From positions 5,553,459-5,617,458 of the forward strand of contig CANTUZ010000020.1 of assembly GCA_947846985.1 (NCBI GenBank): DNA of 64,000 nucleotides, read 5' to 3'. A program made the position numbers and the translations under genes. Within the stretch, counting starts at the first letter, position 1. Each line of letters starts with the position of its first letter. The stretch is from Fratercula arctica (taxonomy: Eukaryota; Chordata; Aves; Charadriiformes; Alcidae). Positions 20,626 through 34,340 of the stretch are shown here, one piece after another. The notes beneath the pieces were generated by a model. The model saw only the letters and a program-made list of their open reading frames with translations. It ran no database searches and had not been told where the DNA came from.

Positions 20626-23600
20626 TGCTATTTCCCTTAAAAGTCTATGGAAAGCTGGTAGGGGAATTCGAGATCAGGATGGGTCCATTACAAGTGTGGG
20701 CCAATTTTTTCAGGGCTAATGAGTCAAGTATATGTTTCTTTGGAGCTCAGATTTAAATCTGAAGGCCCAGGACTGTAATTGGAAAATGTGTGTGGGTGTG
20801 GGGGGCATGCCTAATAATTGGAAGTATGTCCTGAAATCCAGGCCTAATCTGTGAAGTATCAGGAAAGACATGAGGTGCAAAAACTGATGGATCCAAATCA
20901 AATTTCGTAATGGGAAGAATTGCTTTATTTCTAATGGAATTCCTTCAGGTCTTTGCAAGAGAGATGCCTACGTTTTCTCATTCTTAAACTATATGAGTTT
21001 GTATTTCCTCTTCCTTTATCTTCCAAGAACATGAAAAGGTGGAACGACCTGTAATGACAACAGCACAACTCGTTCGGGTTGTTACTTCTTGCAGCCACAT
21101 GGCCCGCGTCCGTTGACAAAAACATCTGATCTCTTGCCAGGTGGCTGAACACAATTTTAAATACAATTTCGAGCTTTTATGAACAGAAGGTTTTAAATTT
21201 AATGAGTTTCTCTGTAGCAGGTTTTTAATGTTAAAACAAGGCGACTCTCAGGATACAAAGAAAGGAATTATCAGGGTGCTTTTAAAGATAAGGTGAGCAC
21301 ATGTTGAATTGAAGACCCTCCCTCTCAGAAGATGGGGCTGCGTTTGCTCTGTTTAATTACGGCACTGGTGAAATACTGGGTGGAGGCCTGTATAAACAAA
21401 AACGTCAGAAAGACAGAGCCAAAGCTCCAAACTTTCCAGGACTGTTGTTTAAACTGAGGTTCTCATGTATGTAGCTTTTCTGAGTTCTTTTGTTTTACAA
21501 GTGTAAATCCAATAAGCTTAGTAGTAATATTAAAATAACAGTCTAGCCTTTATCTGTGCAGCTACAAGCAATACCAGTGCGTATGGTATGGTCATGGTTC
21601 ACTTCATAATAATGCATGGCTGGTATTTTTTTATTTGGCTTGGCTGGGTGAGGTTTTATTTGGATGGAGTCAGGGAAGTGGATTTATGGGGGAAGCAGCA
21701 GAAGATACCACCGATTTCAGTAGAATCTCTAATAGATGCATTATGTTTTTCAGAAGCCAGAAACGATCTTCTTCCTCCTCTGGCCTTTACTCTATGCATT
21801 TTTTTACAAAATATACCTGGTGAGTGAGGAGAAAGGAGCGATAGCTTGTTAGGGAAGATGCACAGAAAAGCACTTTCTATAGAGACTGTAAAGTGATGGC
21901 AGTGTCTGGAGCCTGGCAGACGACAGTGGAGCGTTGGTGCGCTAGGAGCTGTACAAACAGCTCTTCTCGTAGGAACACAGAGCAGTGTCTTGGTTCTAAA
22001 CCATTTTCATCTGTGAAATACCAAATGTAGAATAATTGTTCTGTGACTCCTGGGAACTGGTTACTATGAGGTAACTGGTGATGTAACAGCCCCTGGTGTG
22101 CACAAAGTCATCTCGCTTCAGGCTGGTGCTGTAAAGCTGCAGGTAGAGTAATTAGCTGGCAAGAACATTGCTTTTTATCTAGAAAAAGTGTTCAGCATGC
22201 CCTGACTGCACAAGTGCCCGTTGTGAGTTGTGTATGTTTAAGACTGGATCTTACTTGGGACTACTATATTTTAAACTCAAGCGCATAGTTAACTGTCTTG
22301 CTAATTTGGGGCTCTTGTCTATATAGCCATAGTAGGTGAGAAGGAAAGGAAGCAGCCTCGGAAGGTTTTTACTGTTTTGAAAAGAACTTCTTCATAACCC
22401 AGGGAGTGCAGCTGAGAATATCTTGGTCTTGTTTCCAATCGCTAAGCCCCGTTTTCTTTATAAAATGTTTGCTTTCAGTGAACAGCGTGACACAGTATTC
22501 CCAAACTGGGAGAGCCATCCACGTGAGCTAATAGATATCCTGAGTGAGAGAGAGCTGAGGAATTGTCCCTGCAAAGGCTTGTTGAGTTCCCTGTGAATTG
22601 GCACAGGGGGTGCCCGCAGCCGCGCCTGGAGGGCTGGAGCACGGGCTGCGTCCTCGGACGGTGTCAGTCGTAACGGGACGGTGACAGTCGCTGTTTCACT
22701 GAGATACAGTTGAGTCACGGATTCACACTTTGTTTTTTTGGAAAGCTAAACACCAGTGAGGTCTGAAATCGGCAGAAATCCATCATTTTCATTAGTTGGG
22801 ATACTGGTTAGAATGTTAAAAGTCGTCTAAAACTAACCTTGTCTAAATAGATTAACAGAACAGCTTTTATGTTTGTGGTAACTCTTTGCTTTGCAAGTTT
22901 GTTAATCTGCCAGCACTGGTGATGTTCCACTGGAACTTCAGTCACGTTCTCCTCGGAAGTTAGCACAAAACAAATGCAGATTGCTTGGGTTTACAGCAAA
23001 ACAGACATCGCATTTATAAAACTCACCCAAAGTTGTCTAAAAATGTTCCTTGTAACGTTCCCTCTGTTTTTCTACACTGTTAGTCTCTGTATTGTAAATA
23101 ACACGTTCTGTTTATTGTCTGCATTTTTAGCTGTTTGGTTTAGCGATATTTTTCTATAAATGAATGACAAGGCCTGAGCATGACAGCTGACAGATACACA
23201 TCGCTTTTACACTGGGGTCCAAAAATTATCTGCCTGCCTGAGTTGCAAGGAGAAACTTGTTTTTATTTGAACCCAGTGGGACAGTGAATTATTATTCTTC
23301 ACAGCGGAATGTGGTACCACCCAGGCTGCCTTTAGATCTTTACAGGTTTGATCTTACTAACGCCAGCTGCTGCACGTGACGCTCGTTTCACAGCAGCGAC
23401 CTGATTTTAGAGATCTACCAGGTACAACAGATACACTTCACTGGAGTTTTTTACCCTTCCCGCCCAACTTGAACAGGAGCTCAGCTGTCTGGTGACCTAA
23501 GAACCCAGAACAGACTAACTGGAAGGCTTTAAGGTGACTTTTGTGGAAGAGTGGCTGTGTTGCTCAATCTGAAATTGTTTACAACCGTTGCGACCCGTTA

Positions 23601-25825
23601 GGACTTTCATGCAGTTGGAAACCTTCTAAGCAGCAATTTATCAGTAGCAGTTCTTTGCCACGGTCATCCTCTTTAAAACTACCTCTGAAATAAACCTCGG
23701 GTCCTTTTTAAAGGGATATTCACTGCAGAGTACAGCTCTCCTTTTTTTTCTTGTTTAATTCTAAACAAGAATTGGCTGTGAAACGTATACATGATGATCT
23801 CAGCAATGTCTTGCTAATCCTGGCCATACAAGCGAAAAGGCTGATTCCGCACCCAGAGATCTCTGCTGAAATGATTGATGCAAATCCCCTGCCTGCCAAA
23901 GTGTAATGCTGTTGGGGAAACGCAGAGCCAAAATCATATGGAAAGATCTGCGGAACTTCTCTGCAGTTCCCAGCAGAGATTCAAAACAAACTGTGCTGAA
24001 AGTCTTTTTCTTAATGAAAAAACCTGCAGCTTTGGCACGTGCTTTTTTGAGCACTCGGAGCTGTGGGTACCTGGCAGCTTTGAAAATTGGACATCATGCT
24101 TTTATACTTAGCGCTTATCACAGATACCACTTGATTTTTTTTTATTTTTTTTAATATTAATTTGATAAGGGCTTGGGGAAATGTATATGCTTCATCCTTC
24201 CCATAGAAGGGCCGCTATGTGTTCTAAAACTCCACGGATATCTTACCATTATTCAGCTCCCACTGTAACGTGTGAAATCCTGGGATATGAGAGCAGTCTT
24301 GGGTAGGTGAACGTTGTCCCTGTGCTTGGAAGGTGACTTTAATCCAAACGCGGTTCTTGCGGCCGGGCTAAATGGGTCGGTGAAGTCCGTGCTGCGGCAA
24401 GGATCAGCCCTGTTCCCTACACACAGTACTGTGCCTTATTATTTCACCAGCCTACATCTGCCTCGGTGCAATCAAATTACCCTTCAGGGTTTCTTACACA
24501 TTGCAGATGTTCCTACTCGATGTCAGCGTCGAAAGAATTTACAGGTTAGCCTTTTTATTATAAATATTGTGATGAGGTGTACCACGGTGGAGAATGTAGA
24601 AGACATTTAAGGTGCATGTGAATATAACTCTCTGTGAAGGAGCGCTTTGGAAATAAGTCAGTCTCAAACGATGTATCTAAATGTAATGAACAGATATTTC
24701 CTAAAGTTGTATTTCGGTTCATTTTTAAAAGAAAATAAATGCATAATTTTCTTTAGCAACAGACTGTGCAAATTCCTAAGAGAAGTACTTGATTTAAAAA
24801 AAAAGAAAAAAAAAAAAAGTATGAATTATTTCCAGATGGTGTAACGTACTAGCATCTAACTAGAGAGGAGTAGAAAATTCTCAGGCTCTATGTGAATAGG
24901 TGATTTCAGTGTGTCTCTGCTAAACGTGATGAATGCTCTGATCTGACAAATGTTCTTCTCGTTAACGGTGCTGTAATTAGAACATAGCGAAGTTTTGCCA
25001 TGACATTCTTCAGTTGTCACTTTCTTATTCAGCCACTAGAGATCTTTTTAAAGCCCAGAATCCTGCTTATCCCTAGGCTGAAAGGAGAAATCCAGTAATA
25101 GCCACTTAAGGAAGATTTACTTTTATTAGAAACCTATAAATGGGTAACCTACTGTACACAAGTGGATATTGGAATAGTTGGAAGATGAAATCACGCGGCA
25201 ATAACAAGGTCTCTAGCTATGACCTACGTGATTAAACGACGCATGTTCAATGCGGAAAGTTTGCAGATAACACTGAGTGCGTTTTTTCCTTCCTTGTTGT
25301 AATATGGGTGAATGACAAAGGTTTGGCTGAAAAAAGTTTACAATCTGAGAACAGTAAGAAAACATGTACATGCAGACATTTACGTGTTCTTTGAATGTCT
25401 ATGGTGTGTGTCTATACGTCCGCGGAACTACGTAGCCTGCAGGCACAGTGCACCGGTACTGATTGTCATGGGACAGTCTCTGGGTGAGGATTTTGTACGC
25501 CCAAGTGGCATTTTCCCAGGCGCAGCACCTCATTTAAAAAAAATGTAGGCTTGTTTTGCCACGCTGTGATGCTTGTGGATGTAAACGACGAGGTTCCGTG
25601 TCACCAGTTCTGCTGTTCGGAGCTGCAGGGTGTGTAACGTGAGGGGCTGTTTGACGCCAGCGAAGGAAGGGGGGGTTTGGGTACTAAAGCTGGGTCACAT
25701 CGTCCTGCCTGTCCCAGTTATGCCGAGGGACGTCACTATAAAATCTGCGTCTCCCCAAAGGGCCAGACTGTGGGGCAGAAGCCTGGAATCTGGCCCGTTG
25801 CTGCTCATATGGTATATTCCACCCG

Positions 25826-25855
25826 TTATTAATTATTTCCGTACGTTAATTAATG
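25826..25855. promoter_or_regulatory. Paired TAATTA homeodomain-type sites
   Basis: TTATTAATTA (25826-25835) and GTTAATTAATG (25845-25855) form an imperfect inverted pair about 19 bases apart, centre to centre, around a CCGTAC core. The surroundings are GC-richer. It is a candidate enhancer piece only. Confidence 0.25.
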
Positions 25856-27511
25856 TGGTTTCTTGAAGGAAAAATTAATCAGGAGATTCTTGAATCATTT
25901 TGGCAGGCAGAAGAGGGAGAGATTTGCTCGCATGTTCACTGGGTTTAACTTTTCAGCCTTTGCATGGTAAGCGGGCGATGCCGTTCCACGTAGCAGGGTC
26001 ACGGAGCACAAAGCGCTTTAAAAAGCAGCCGAGTTGTTTAAAAAGCGAGTTGTTGCTTAGCACAGATTTGTCCAGCTTCATTTCTGCCTACTGATACTTT
26101 AGAGACACAGGCTGGGGGCTTTTTTTTCAGCTGCCTATCAATTTAAATTTGTAAGCTCAGACTTGCCAATGGCGGATAAATGCTTTGGAGCTTCAGGTGT
26201 GGGTCTTCTCCTTGATATGTTTTAAAGGGACCTGATTTTTCTGAAAATAAGCGCCAGGAATTTCCTAGGGCCATTCCAAAGGGCCTTAAAATTACCAGAC
26301 TGAAAAGTTTGGATGTATTTTCTAGTAACAGCAGGGGTATAAAAGCCTAAGGATGCCTGGGCTGGATGATGCCGTTCTCCCTTCCAGAGCAGAGCTGCCC
26401 GTGTCCCTGCCGTGTCCGCAGCGGCACAGGACACAGCAGCGGCTCTCGGGCTAACTCTGCTGAGAGTCCCTATGCCTGCCCGGCCGGAGCGAAGGGGAAG
26501 GATGTTTGTCACCTTTCTCTGGAAGAGGTGAGGCTGCAGTGTGTCCAGCGACAGGAGCCTGTTGGAGCTCCTCGCCTGGTCTGAGCTCCATCTCCTGCTC
26601 GCGTTGCCCATGATGAGTTGCCCGGGAGGCTCTTTGGGTGGCCCGCGAGTCACCTGTCTGCTGGAAGGGACGGTATCAATGAGACGCTCTGGATGGGGAA
26701 TCTTTCGGAGCTCTGATTTCCATTCTTACACACACACACGCTGTTCTGAGGGGTGTGGGGCAATGTGGGACAGTGTGTGACTCAAGGTTTTGTGGACCAG
26801 AGAGGTGAATTTTGCCCATAATTAAGTTTTCCTTAAGCATCACCTAGCGAGCTAGTGCTAGTCTTCGTGTGATTCATCTAATCCTTTTTATAAACTAAGT
26901 TCTTTGCTGCCCAGCCGATGAATGGATGGTAGACGGCGTTGGGTTTGTTTTCTTTCCTCTTGTCAAATTAGCCAAACAGCCTTTACAAATGCTTTTTGGG
27001 TCGGCCACGTGCACAGGTGCCCAGAAATGTCTCTCCTCTGAAGATTGTTTTCTTCTCCTCATGGGAATGCACGTCCTTTGAACGAAGCACATGTGATGTA
27101 CGCTAAATGTTTTCCCGTGGTACCACCTCTGTCTCGCCCCAGAGTTCACACAGACGTAATAAACGCGTGGGGATGCTCCTGCGGCAGCGGCAGAGAGCTG
27201 TGCCCCGCGGCGGCCCTCAAACCTCAGCTTCTGTCCTTCATCTCAGTGCTCCGGCCCAAACCACCACAGGGTATACGGAGTCAAAGGAGGTTTTGGGGTC
27301 TGGCTCTCGGCTCCGGTGTGGAACTGGGGGAGATGGGGCCGTCGGCAGGAGCACGACGCAGCTTCTCGCTCGCCGGGGGGTATAAATGAACTGTCATTTC
27401 TTTGCGTTCCTCCTGCGGGCTCGGAAACGCTGATGCTCGGCTTCAGCAGGCGGAGGAGAGGTGTATGGGAGAGAATTGTTGTAGGGAGGAAGGCAGAGAC
27501 TGTGATTATAA

Positions 27512-27529
27512 TAATTAAGTGTAATTAAG
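27512..27529 (+). promoter_or_regulatory. Two identical TAATTAAG sites spaced 10 bp
   Basis: TAATTAAG occurs at 27512-27519 and 27522-27529, exactly one helical turn apart. The first overlaps TTAAGTG, an NKX2-type site. The repeat suits two factors on one DNA face. Confidence 0.3.
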
Positions 27530-30009
27530 CATAGCTGAGAGCGGATTGAAAGAAATAAAGCACATGCCTGATGAGCCCACAGAATTTGCTGTTGGGGGCT
27601 GCCGTAAAGACCAGTGACATTGTTTTTAAAACAGGTTGCATTTAATACGAAGTTCTTCACAATTTTAATTGTATGGTGGGAATAGCTCGGGCGCGCTGCG
27701 TTACAGCAGGTGCTGCTGAGCAAGGGGGGCTCCAGGCGAGGAATAAGGGGGCCAGTTCTTGCCCTGGGGGGTTTCTAGCTGTGGGGAGGCTGCTGCGGAC
27801 TCACGACCCTGGAAATGCGAGGAGTTACAACCAAGAGGGAGGTGGGAGAGCAGAGCATTGGTGGCTTTCAAGGGCTGTGGAGTGGGCGGCCAGGTGGAAG
27901 AAGATCTTGCAGGGCAGGAAAAAGAATGGGAAAAATAGGATTTCCACCCTGCTGCACTCAGCAGGAGCCTCAGCAGCTGGTGCTGCTCACCCTGGCGTGG
28001 GCAAAGGATGAGGAGGAGAGGACAAAAGAGGTATTTTCCTCAATACTATCACAGATCCGACTGATAATGCCCTGCACGGCCCGGACCTGCCGAGCCTGCG
28101 TGCCCGCCGTCTGTCCGGCCGCTGCCTCAACGCTGGGTGACGGCAGCGCCAAAAACGTTAGTGATAGAAGCTGCCAGTCTCTCCAGCAGGTGTTGATGAT
28201 GGATGGCATAAATGAAATTGTATTTGAGGTGTGGGCAGCCAGCTGTAAAGTCATCAAACAGGAAAGGTCACGCAAGTAATTTACACCAGACGTTCTCCGC
28301 TCCCAGAGCCGTAAGCACGGAATAAATGCATGCAGGCGAGCAGAGAGGGTTGTTTTTTTATCTGAGGCTGAAGCTCTGAGGCATGAGCTGTATATCCCCC
28401 GTATATCCCCTTCGCAATCCCCCTCGTTGCTGATGCCCTGTGCGGAGCTCAGGGAGTAACAAGCCTTTGGCAGAGTTTGCTCTTGGCGCTGCCGGCTCCT
28501 GTCTGAGACGGGATGGAAGGGGCTGGGGACGGGCACTCCCCAGGGCTCCTCCAGCTCCTCCCTGCTGCCTCCAGGCTTGGCCTTCTGACGATGCCCGAAG
28601 AAACGTGCTGCCCACCTTTTGCTCCGTGCCGATAGGATTTAGGTGCTTAATTTCTTCTTTAGATGTAGATAAACGTGGAAACAATGGGGGTGGTTTCTGC
28701 CTCTTTGCTGGAGGTGCCCCGCAGCACCGCGCGCACCCCGCACAGGACCCTGGGCATTGGGAGGGGGTAACTGCATTTTCCAACAATTTCTAGATATTTA
28801 CGCCCTGGCGATCTTCAAAAATGCCTCTTTAACCTGGCCAGTCCCAGGGACACAGTGGGAACCAGGCCGGGGACGCTGGCTGTGCCGGCTGCGGCTCCCG
28901 CTGCTCCCTGGATTGCTGGGGAAGGTGGAGTGTGAGGGTCAGGGCCGGGGGGGACGAACATAGGGAAGCCGCTGGTTATTTTGGGCTGTGCAAGAGGGGA
29001 GCAAACGGCCCAGCTTTCATTTTCCAGCCAGCTGGTGCTGATTCAGGATGTTTTTGCAGCGACAATTGCGTGGAGCTGAGCCACCCGGCGCTGGGTTACG
29101 CGTCCCGGCTGCGGCTCCGTGTGCAGCAGCGTCTCACCTCCCACCGCCTCTCGTTTCTCACTGCCTGGGACACTGGGGGTGCTTTTAGGAGGAGCAATAA
29201 GATGGCAGGAGAGTAAGAGCAAGCCAAGACCTCCGAGCTGGATTCTCTTCTTTATTTCCCCAGCCTAGTGGGATCACATGTTTTTGCTATAACTATTTCC
29301 AGACCCCTCTTCAGCACTTGCAGGACTAAGCGTGATCCTTTGACACATCCCCATGTGATGGGAAATGCACAAGAATGACAAAAACCTTTATAAATGTTCT
29401 TTGGTGATTCATTTTTTTTATTTTTTTTTTTTTCTATTAAAGTAAAGCCAGCGCTTCATGCAGGGTTCACACTGCTAGGTCTAATCACAGGGAGCGGATG
29501 AGACGGCCTTTATGAAATGCTTTCTCGGGTTCTGGTCTCGCTCCGTGGCCCTTTCTATGAACTGGAAACGTTACAGAAAGATGCTCGACTTTCCCAGAGG
29601 GCCACAACAAAGGCAGCTTTTGGTGGACCCAATGTCAGGCGTGCTCCCCCCTTCCTTTCCCTGTCCCTAACCTCCTTGATGCCGTTTACTGAGCTGTTCC
29701 GACGCGGCCCTGCCGAGGGATTAAGCACGGCCAGCTCGGGGGGCGGCAGGCGTGGGAGGTTTGTCCCCGACAGGTGACCTTGTGCTTCGCTCGCCCGCCT
29801 GAGGCTCATGGAGAGACCGCAGCCCTGGGAGAGGAGCCCTGTGCTGCAGGACCGTTATTTTTTTATTTTGTACATAACTGGTTTGGGCTCATTTATCAGA
29901 CCATCCATCTGCTGGCTGTGGAGCTTGCTTCTTCCACCCGGATCCTGCCACCACAGGGTGGGTGCTGGCACAGGGCTCGGTCCCGAGCCTGAAGTCCATC
30001 TGAAGAAGA

Positions 30010-30060
30010 CAAATCACTTCTCTGACTCCCTTTCCCTATCCGTAAGGTGGGGATAACAGC
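30010..30060 (-). repeat. Ancient MIR/L3-type repeat tail
   Basis: The stretch with AAATCACTTCTCTGACTCCC and CCGTAAGGTGGGGATAACAG follows the tail consensus of old amniote MIR/CR1-L3 elements (CACTT..CTCTG..TTTCC..CTGTAAAATGGGGATAA) in reverse sense. It is diverged and short. Confidence 0.45.
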
Positions 30061-30365
30061 TGGAAAGGGACTAGGACTCAGCAACATAGATGATGTCTTC
30101 CGAACATGGGGGCACAGCCTGGTTCAAGCCCCTGTCTGCACCCTGCTAGCTCTGCTCTGTGCGTATCCAGCATCTCCCAGCGCCCACCAGCACCCAAAAG
30201 CCTGTGATAAAGGGCAATGCAGATGTTGCTGGGCCAGGGAGTCCCAGGCCTGCATGGAAACACTGCTGCTGCTGCTTGCAGCACAGGGAGGCTCCGAGGC
30301 ACAGCCTGGGGAGCTCACATCCACAGCAAAAACCCCTTTAAAATGTAAACTAATCTCTTTCACCC

Positions 30366-30415
30366 AAATAAATAAATATTTCTGGCCTCCAAAAAAAAAA
30401 AAAAAAAAAAAAAAA
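30366..30415 (+). repeat. A25 tract preceded by AATAAA (poly(A)-tail-like)
   Basis: Overlapping AATAAATAAA at 30366-30375 is followed after about 15 bases by 25 uninterrupted A (30391-30415). The spacing equals that of a mature mRNA 3' end. It could be the tail of a retrocopied transcript or a plain microsatellite. No coding body was recognised upstream. Confidence 0.5.
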
Positions 30416-30893
30416 GAGAGTTCTACACCTCACCTAGCTCCTGTTGCTATTTCTTCAGTTGCTACACAAACAGCTTTATTTCTGGCTCGCGCCGCGTGCC
30501 AGGTCCCAGCCCGCTGCAATGTAATCTCCTGTTATTGGTTTAAGCACGCCGGGGAGGATACGGCGGTTTCTGAGCGAAGCCCTTTCAGCGCGGCCCCCGG
30601 CAGCTGCTCCGCCTGACCCCGGGCACTTTTAGCCTGTTGCTCGGTGGCCCAAGTGTTTTTCCACCATGCGCAGAAACCCAGATAAAGCCCTGTCAGCACC
30701 CCGCTGCCACCGGCACCCAGCGGGGCGGCAGGCTCGGGGTGAGCCCCCCCCAGCCCTGGCCCCAGCCGTGGGGGTCCCTTCGCACTGATGCTGACCCTCA
30801 GCCTAACCAGCTCTTCCTGCCTTACATCGCCCACAGCCTCCCCCAGCCACCTTTTTGGCTGGTTCAGGAGATCACACGCTTTTTGTCTTATAG

Positions 30894-31376
30894 AATCACA
30901 GAATGGTTTGGGTTGGAAGGGACCTTAAAGGCCACCCAGTGCCACCCCCTGCCCCAAGCAGGGACACCTCCCACCAGCCCAGGTTGCTCCAAGCCCCGTC
31001 CAACCTGGCCTTGAACCCCTCCAGGGATGGGGCAGCCACAGCTTCTCTGGGCAACCTGGGCCAGGGGCTCACCCCCCTCACAGCAAAGAATTTCTTCCCC
31101 AGATCTCATCTAATTCTCCCCTCTTTCAGTGTAAAACCCTTCCCCCTTGTCCCATGGCTCCCCTGCCTGATCCAGAGCCTGATCCTCCCCAGCTTTCCTG
31201 AAGCCCCTTTAGGGACTGGCAGGGGCTGGAAGGTCTCCCCGGAGCCTTCTCTTCTCCAGGCTGAACCCCCCCAGCTCTCTCAGCCTGTCCCCACAGCAGA
31301 GAGGCTCCAGCCCTCCCAGCATCTCCGGGGCCTCCTCTGGCCCCGCTCCAACAGCTCTGTGTCCTTCTTGTGCTGA
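30894..31376 (-). mobile_element. CR1 LINE 3' fragment (about 480 bp, minus orientation)
   Basis: It begins with AGAATCACAGAATGGTTTGG and GTTGGAAGGGACCTTAAAGG, the reverse complement of the CR1 terminus. It continues through TGGGGCAGCCACAGCTTCTC to a 5'-truncated end near 31376. The insertion lies about 7 kb upstream of MAPKAPK2. No intact reverse transcriptase ORF is present. Confidence 0.93.
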
Positions 31377-34340
31377 GGTCTTCTCCTGGGTTGCTTTCCC
31401 CCCTCCCTGCAGGCAGTGCTTGTTGCTCTCGCACCTGGGTGCCTGGGGTTCAATGGGGCCCAACTGTTGATTATTGGCAATCAAGGCTGTTAATTGCCCT
31501 GGGAGACGCCTCCCTGCAGCACTGCTGGTCCTCCCTCCCAGCAGGGAGTAGCTGTGCTGTTGTGGAGGGGTGAGGACCCCCTCTTCGCTTGCTCTGCGGC
31601 TGATCCCTGTGAGCCCCTCAGTGCTCTGCTCTCGGCTCTGCTCACAGGTAAGTTGGGCTCCCGACTAAGTCTTCTCTCGGTGAAAGCCAAGCGGTGGGGG
31701 TGAAAAAGCTATTCTGTTTGGGATGTGTAATTGCTTGGGTTTGTATGAAAGCCTGCAGGCAGGCTTGGTTGTGCATATGGGGGCGTTTCTAGGTTTTAGC
31801 CTTGAACATATCATTAAAAGCTTGGTATGGGCTGAGGGCTGAGCCACCTTTCGTCTCCCCTCCAAAAAAGAAAATATAGAAAGATATATGTGAGCAGCAG
31901 CCAGCTGGTTCTGCAGCCAGGCTGGCAGGGCCTGAGCTGGCATTGCCCTTTGTCTGCTGCACAGAGCACCCGCAGAGCCTGCGTTGGGAAACACAAGGGC
32001 AAACTCTACCCGAGGACCCCGCACGTGTGTCAGGGCGAGCACCGGGCTGAGGCGGCTGTGGGAGCGGGAAGAGCCATCCCAGGGTGGCCATCCCCATTAG
32101 CCGCGCTGAACTGGGAGTGTTGTATAGTCCCCACTGGCGTGTGATACCTGCCCTGAGATACGGACACGGCTGCAAATCGTCTCCTCCAGGGAAGATGGGG
32201 AGCAGTGGCGTGTGGGCTGCATGTGTCCCCCTGGATTAGGGCCAGCCCAGGAGCTGCTTATGCTCATGGAGCTAATCACCTTAATCTCGTCATGCAAATG
32301 CCTCCTCTCTGCTGGCAGGGATTTGGGTTAGATGTTGATGCCAGCGGGTGTAAGCGCACAGGGAGGTGGCAGGGAGAGGAGTCACATCTGGGGCTTGTGG
32401 GGGCCCTGCCAGGCTGGGTCAGAGCCCCCCCGCACCCTGCTCTGGGGTCTCACCCCATTGTCCCCCTGCAGCATGGGGTGAGCTGCCGTCCAGGGGCAAC
32501 CTGTCCCGGGATGCTGACTTTACAACCAAGTCCCTGTGCCCCAGCCAGGCGCCTGTAACCCCCGTGTGACGCCGTTCCTCTGGGCTTGCGTCCGTCCCGT
32601 GTCCTTTTCCACTTTATGCCGTGTCTTTCACCCTTCCTGCTGGTGCCTCCATGGGGATCTCCAAGTCTCCGTGTGATCCCACAGCGTGTCCTCCTATGGC
32701 TCACCCGCCTGTGGCTGACGGGCTCAGGCTGGGGAGGCTGTCGGTCCATCTCCGAGTCTAGTTTAGCTCATTTCCTTGTGTTGGGCCTCTGCCAACCTTG
32801 TCAGATCACAAATATTGCTGGCTGGGCCCCTGTGAGGGGTCTCGGTTCTGTGCAGGAGCACACGGTCCCTTAGACCCTGACCTTAGAAGTCTGACTGGCT
32901 CCAATGCCACCTCTTGCTGACAAGGAGCAGAATCTGTTCAAGTTCATCCGAGTTATTTCGCACTCAGAGAGAAGCCTCTGGGCTCCCTATCTCTGCTCCA
33001 GGGCTACCCGTTAAATCGCACATCGCGACGTGGAGGTGTGAGATGGGATCTGCCTCCCCGCCTGTCATCGAGGCGGTGGGTGGCGACACAGGCAGCTCCA
33101 TCCTACAAAACGTGACACCTTTGGTTTGTTAAAACGTGACACCTGGGGACCAGGGTGGCCGGGCACAGGCCCGGGAGCCGCAGAGAACTGGGTGCCTCTC
33201 CAGTGGGATCCATGGCGTGCAAGGGACCCGTTTTTATTCAAAAGATCGGAGGCTCTCGGTCTGATCGTTGAGCCGAAATCCCGTCCCCTCTTCCTAGTGC
33301 CATCGCTATGGATTTTCGTAGAAAATAAATAAATCTGTGTTTAGAAAAAGTGACGTGAGGGCTAGGCGTGAGATGCTGACCGCTCCTTGCTCTGAGGCCA
33401 CGGGGCCGCTCTGCCGCTCAGATGTGCCTTAGGCAAGAACTAATATTTGCTTGCAAGTGCAGTTTTCCCATGTGTGGGATCTGTGGTTTTGCTTGTCAGT
33501 TGGACTGCATCCCTTTCAAAGCAAACTATTCTAGAAGATGTATATGTTTCTGTATTTCTGAGTAGCGGTTTTTGTGACTGTGAGTTAAGGAAGTACATTT
33601 GGCATCATCTTGTGGGCGATGAATCGGGATACAGTTTCCAGGTGGAAAAACCACCCTTGTGTTGAGAAGAGCAGTGTTAAGGGGTCACTGCTGGGGGCTT
33701 TTGTGTGTTTTTAATGTGCTCTTTCCTTGGTCTGAGGGCTCTCCGAGGCTGTGGGGACGCTGCCTGAGGTGGGCACGTCTAAGATGCACCCACAGTACGA
33801 TGGTTTGCCCCGTGGGTCTCGCTGAGTGGGGGTCTGGAGGAGTCTGGTGGCTGTGGGCTGTGTGTAGGGACAGGCGGCTGGCCAGGGAACGGGGAGGAAA
33901 ACCCTCATACCCGTCAATCAGACAGATATAATCCTGACCAATGTTTCCTGACATGTCTTGCAATTATGGACTCTGTGTGTCAGCTAGGGTATGTCCAGCG
34001 GGAAGGGTTCGCGGAGCCGTCCCGCTCGGGTATGCCAGCAACGCCGGAGCCGGCTGGGTGCTAATCTGCCGACGGGAAGCCCAGCCCTGGAGCTGCTGCC
34101 TCTTCCCACCATGTGCCAAGGGGCATTTCTCCTTCCCCTTCTGCTGCGGAGGGTGGTGCCAGTGGGGAATATCCCTGGCAAAGGACAGATATTGCCAGCC
34201 AGAACCATCCCCTGCCCTGGCAGGGTTGGGAGAGAAGGGTCTCCATCTAAGTGCTATTGCTCAGACTCGTTGTGACACAAGCAAATGAAGGGTGGAGAAA
34301 TTTCGTGGTTACTTTTTGGGCAATAAATCCAGGTTATAAT
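31377..34340. other. Intergenic, middle part
   Basis: GC-rich with many overlapping open frames on both strands, as expected from composition. None has a recognisable domain or splice pattern. One short direct repeat at 33107-33144 is listed. I see no gene. Confidence 0.5.
33107..33144 (+). repeat. Direct repeat of a 14-mer, period 24
   Basis: AAAACGTGACACCT occurs at 33107-33120 and identically at 33131-33144. It is a small tandem duplication; no function can be assigned. Confidence 0.7.

Larger units (their letters stand above)
20626..30009. other. Intergenic, DYRK3 to MAPKAPK2, first part
   Basis: No coding region could be supported. ORFs here are short, or lack splice context and known motifs. 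GC rises from left to right. It contains an A9-G-A13 tract (24796-24818), a CA microsatellite near 26728, and two homeodomain-type AT clusters listed separately. Later exons of a long DYRK3 3' UTR or a non-coding RNA could be present but leave no mark I can read. Confidence 0.55.

Noticed and set aside
24796..24818. A9-G-A13 tract as a second retrocopy tail
   Set aside because: The nearest AATAAA is about 60 bases upstream, the tract is interrupted, and no insertion boundary is seen.
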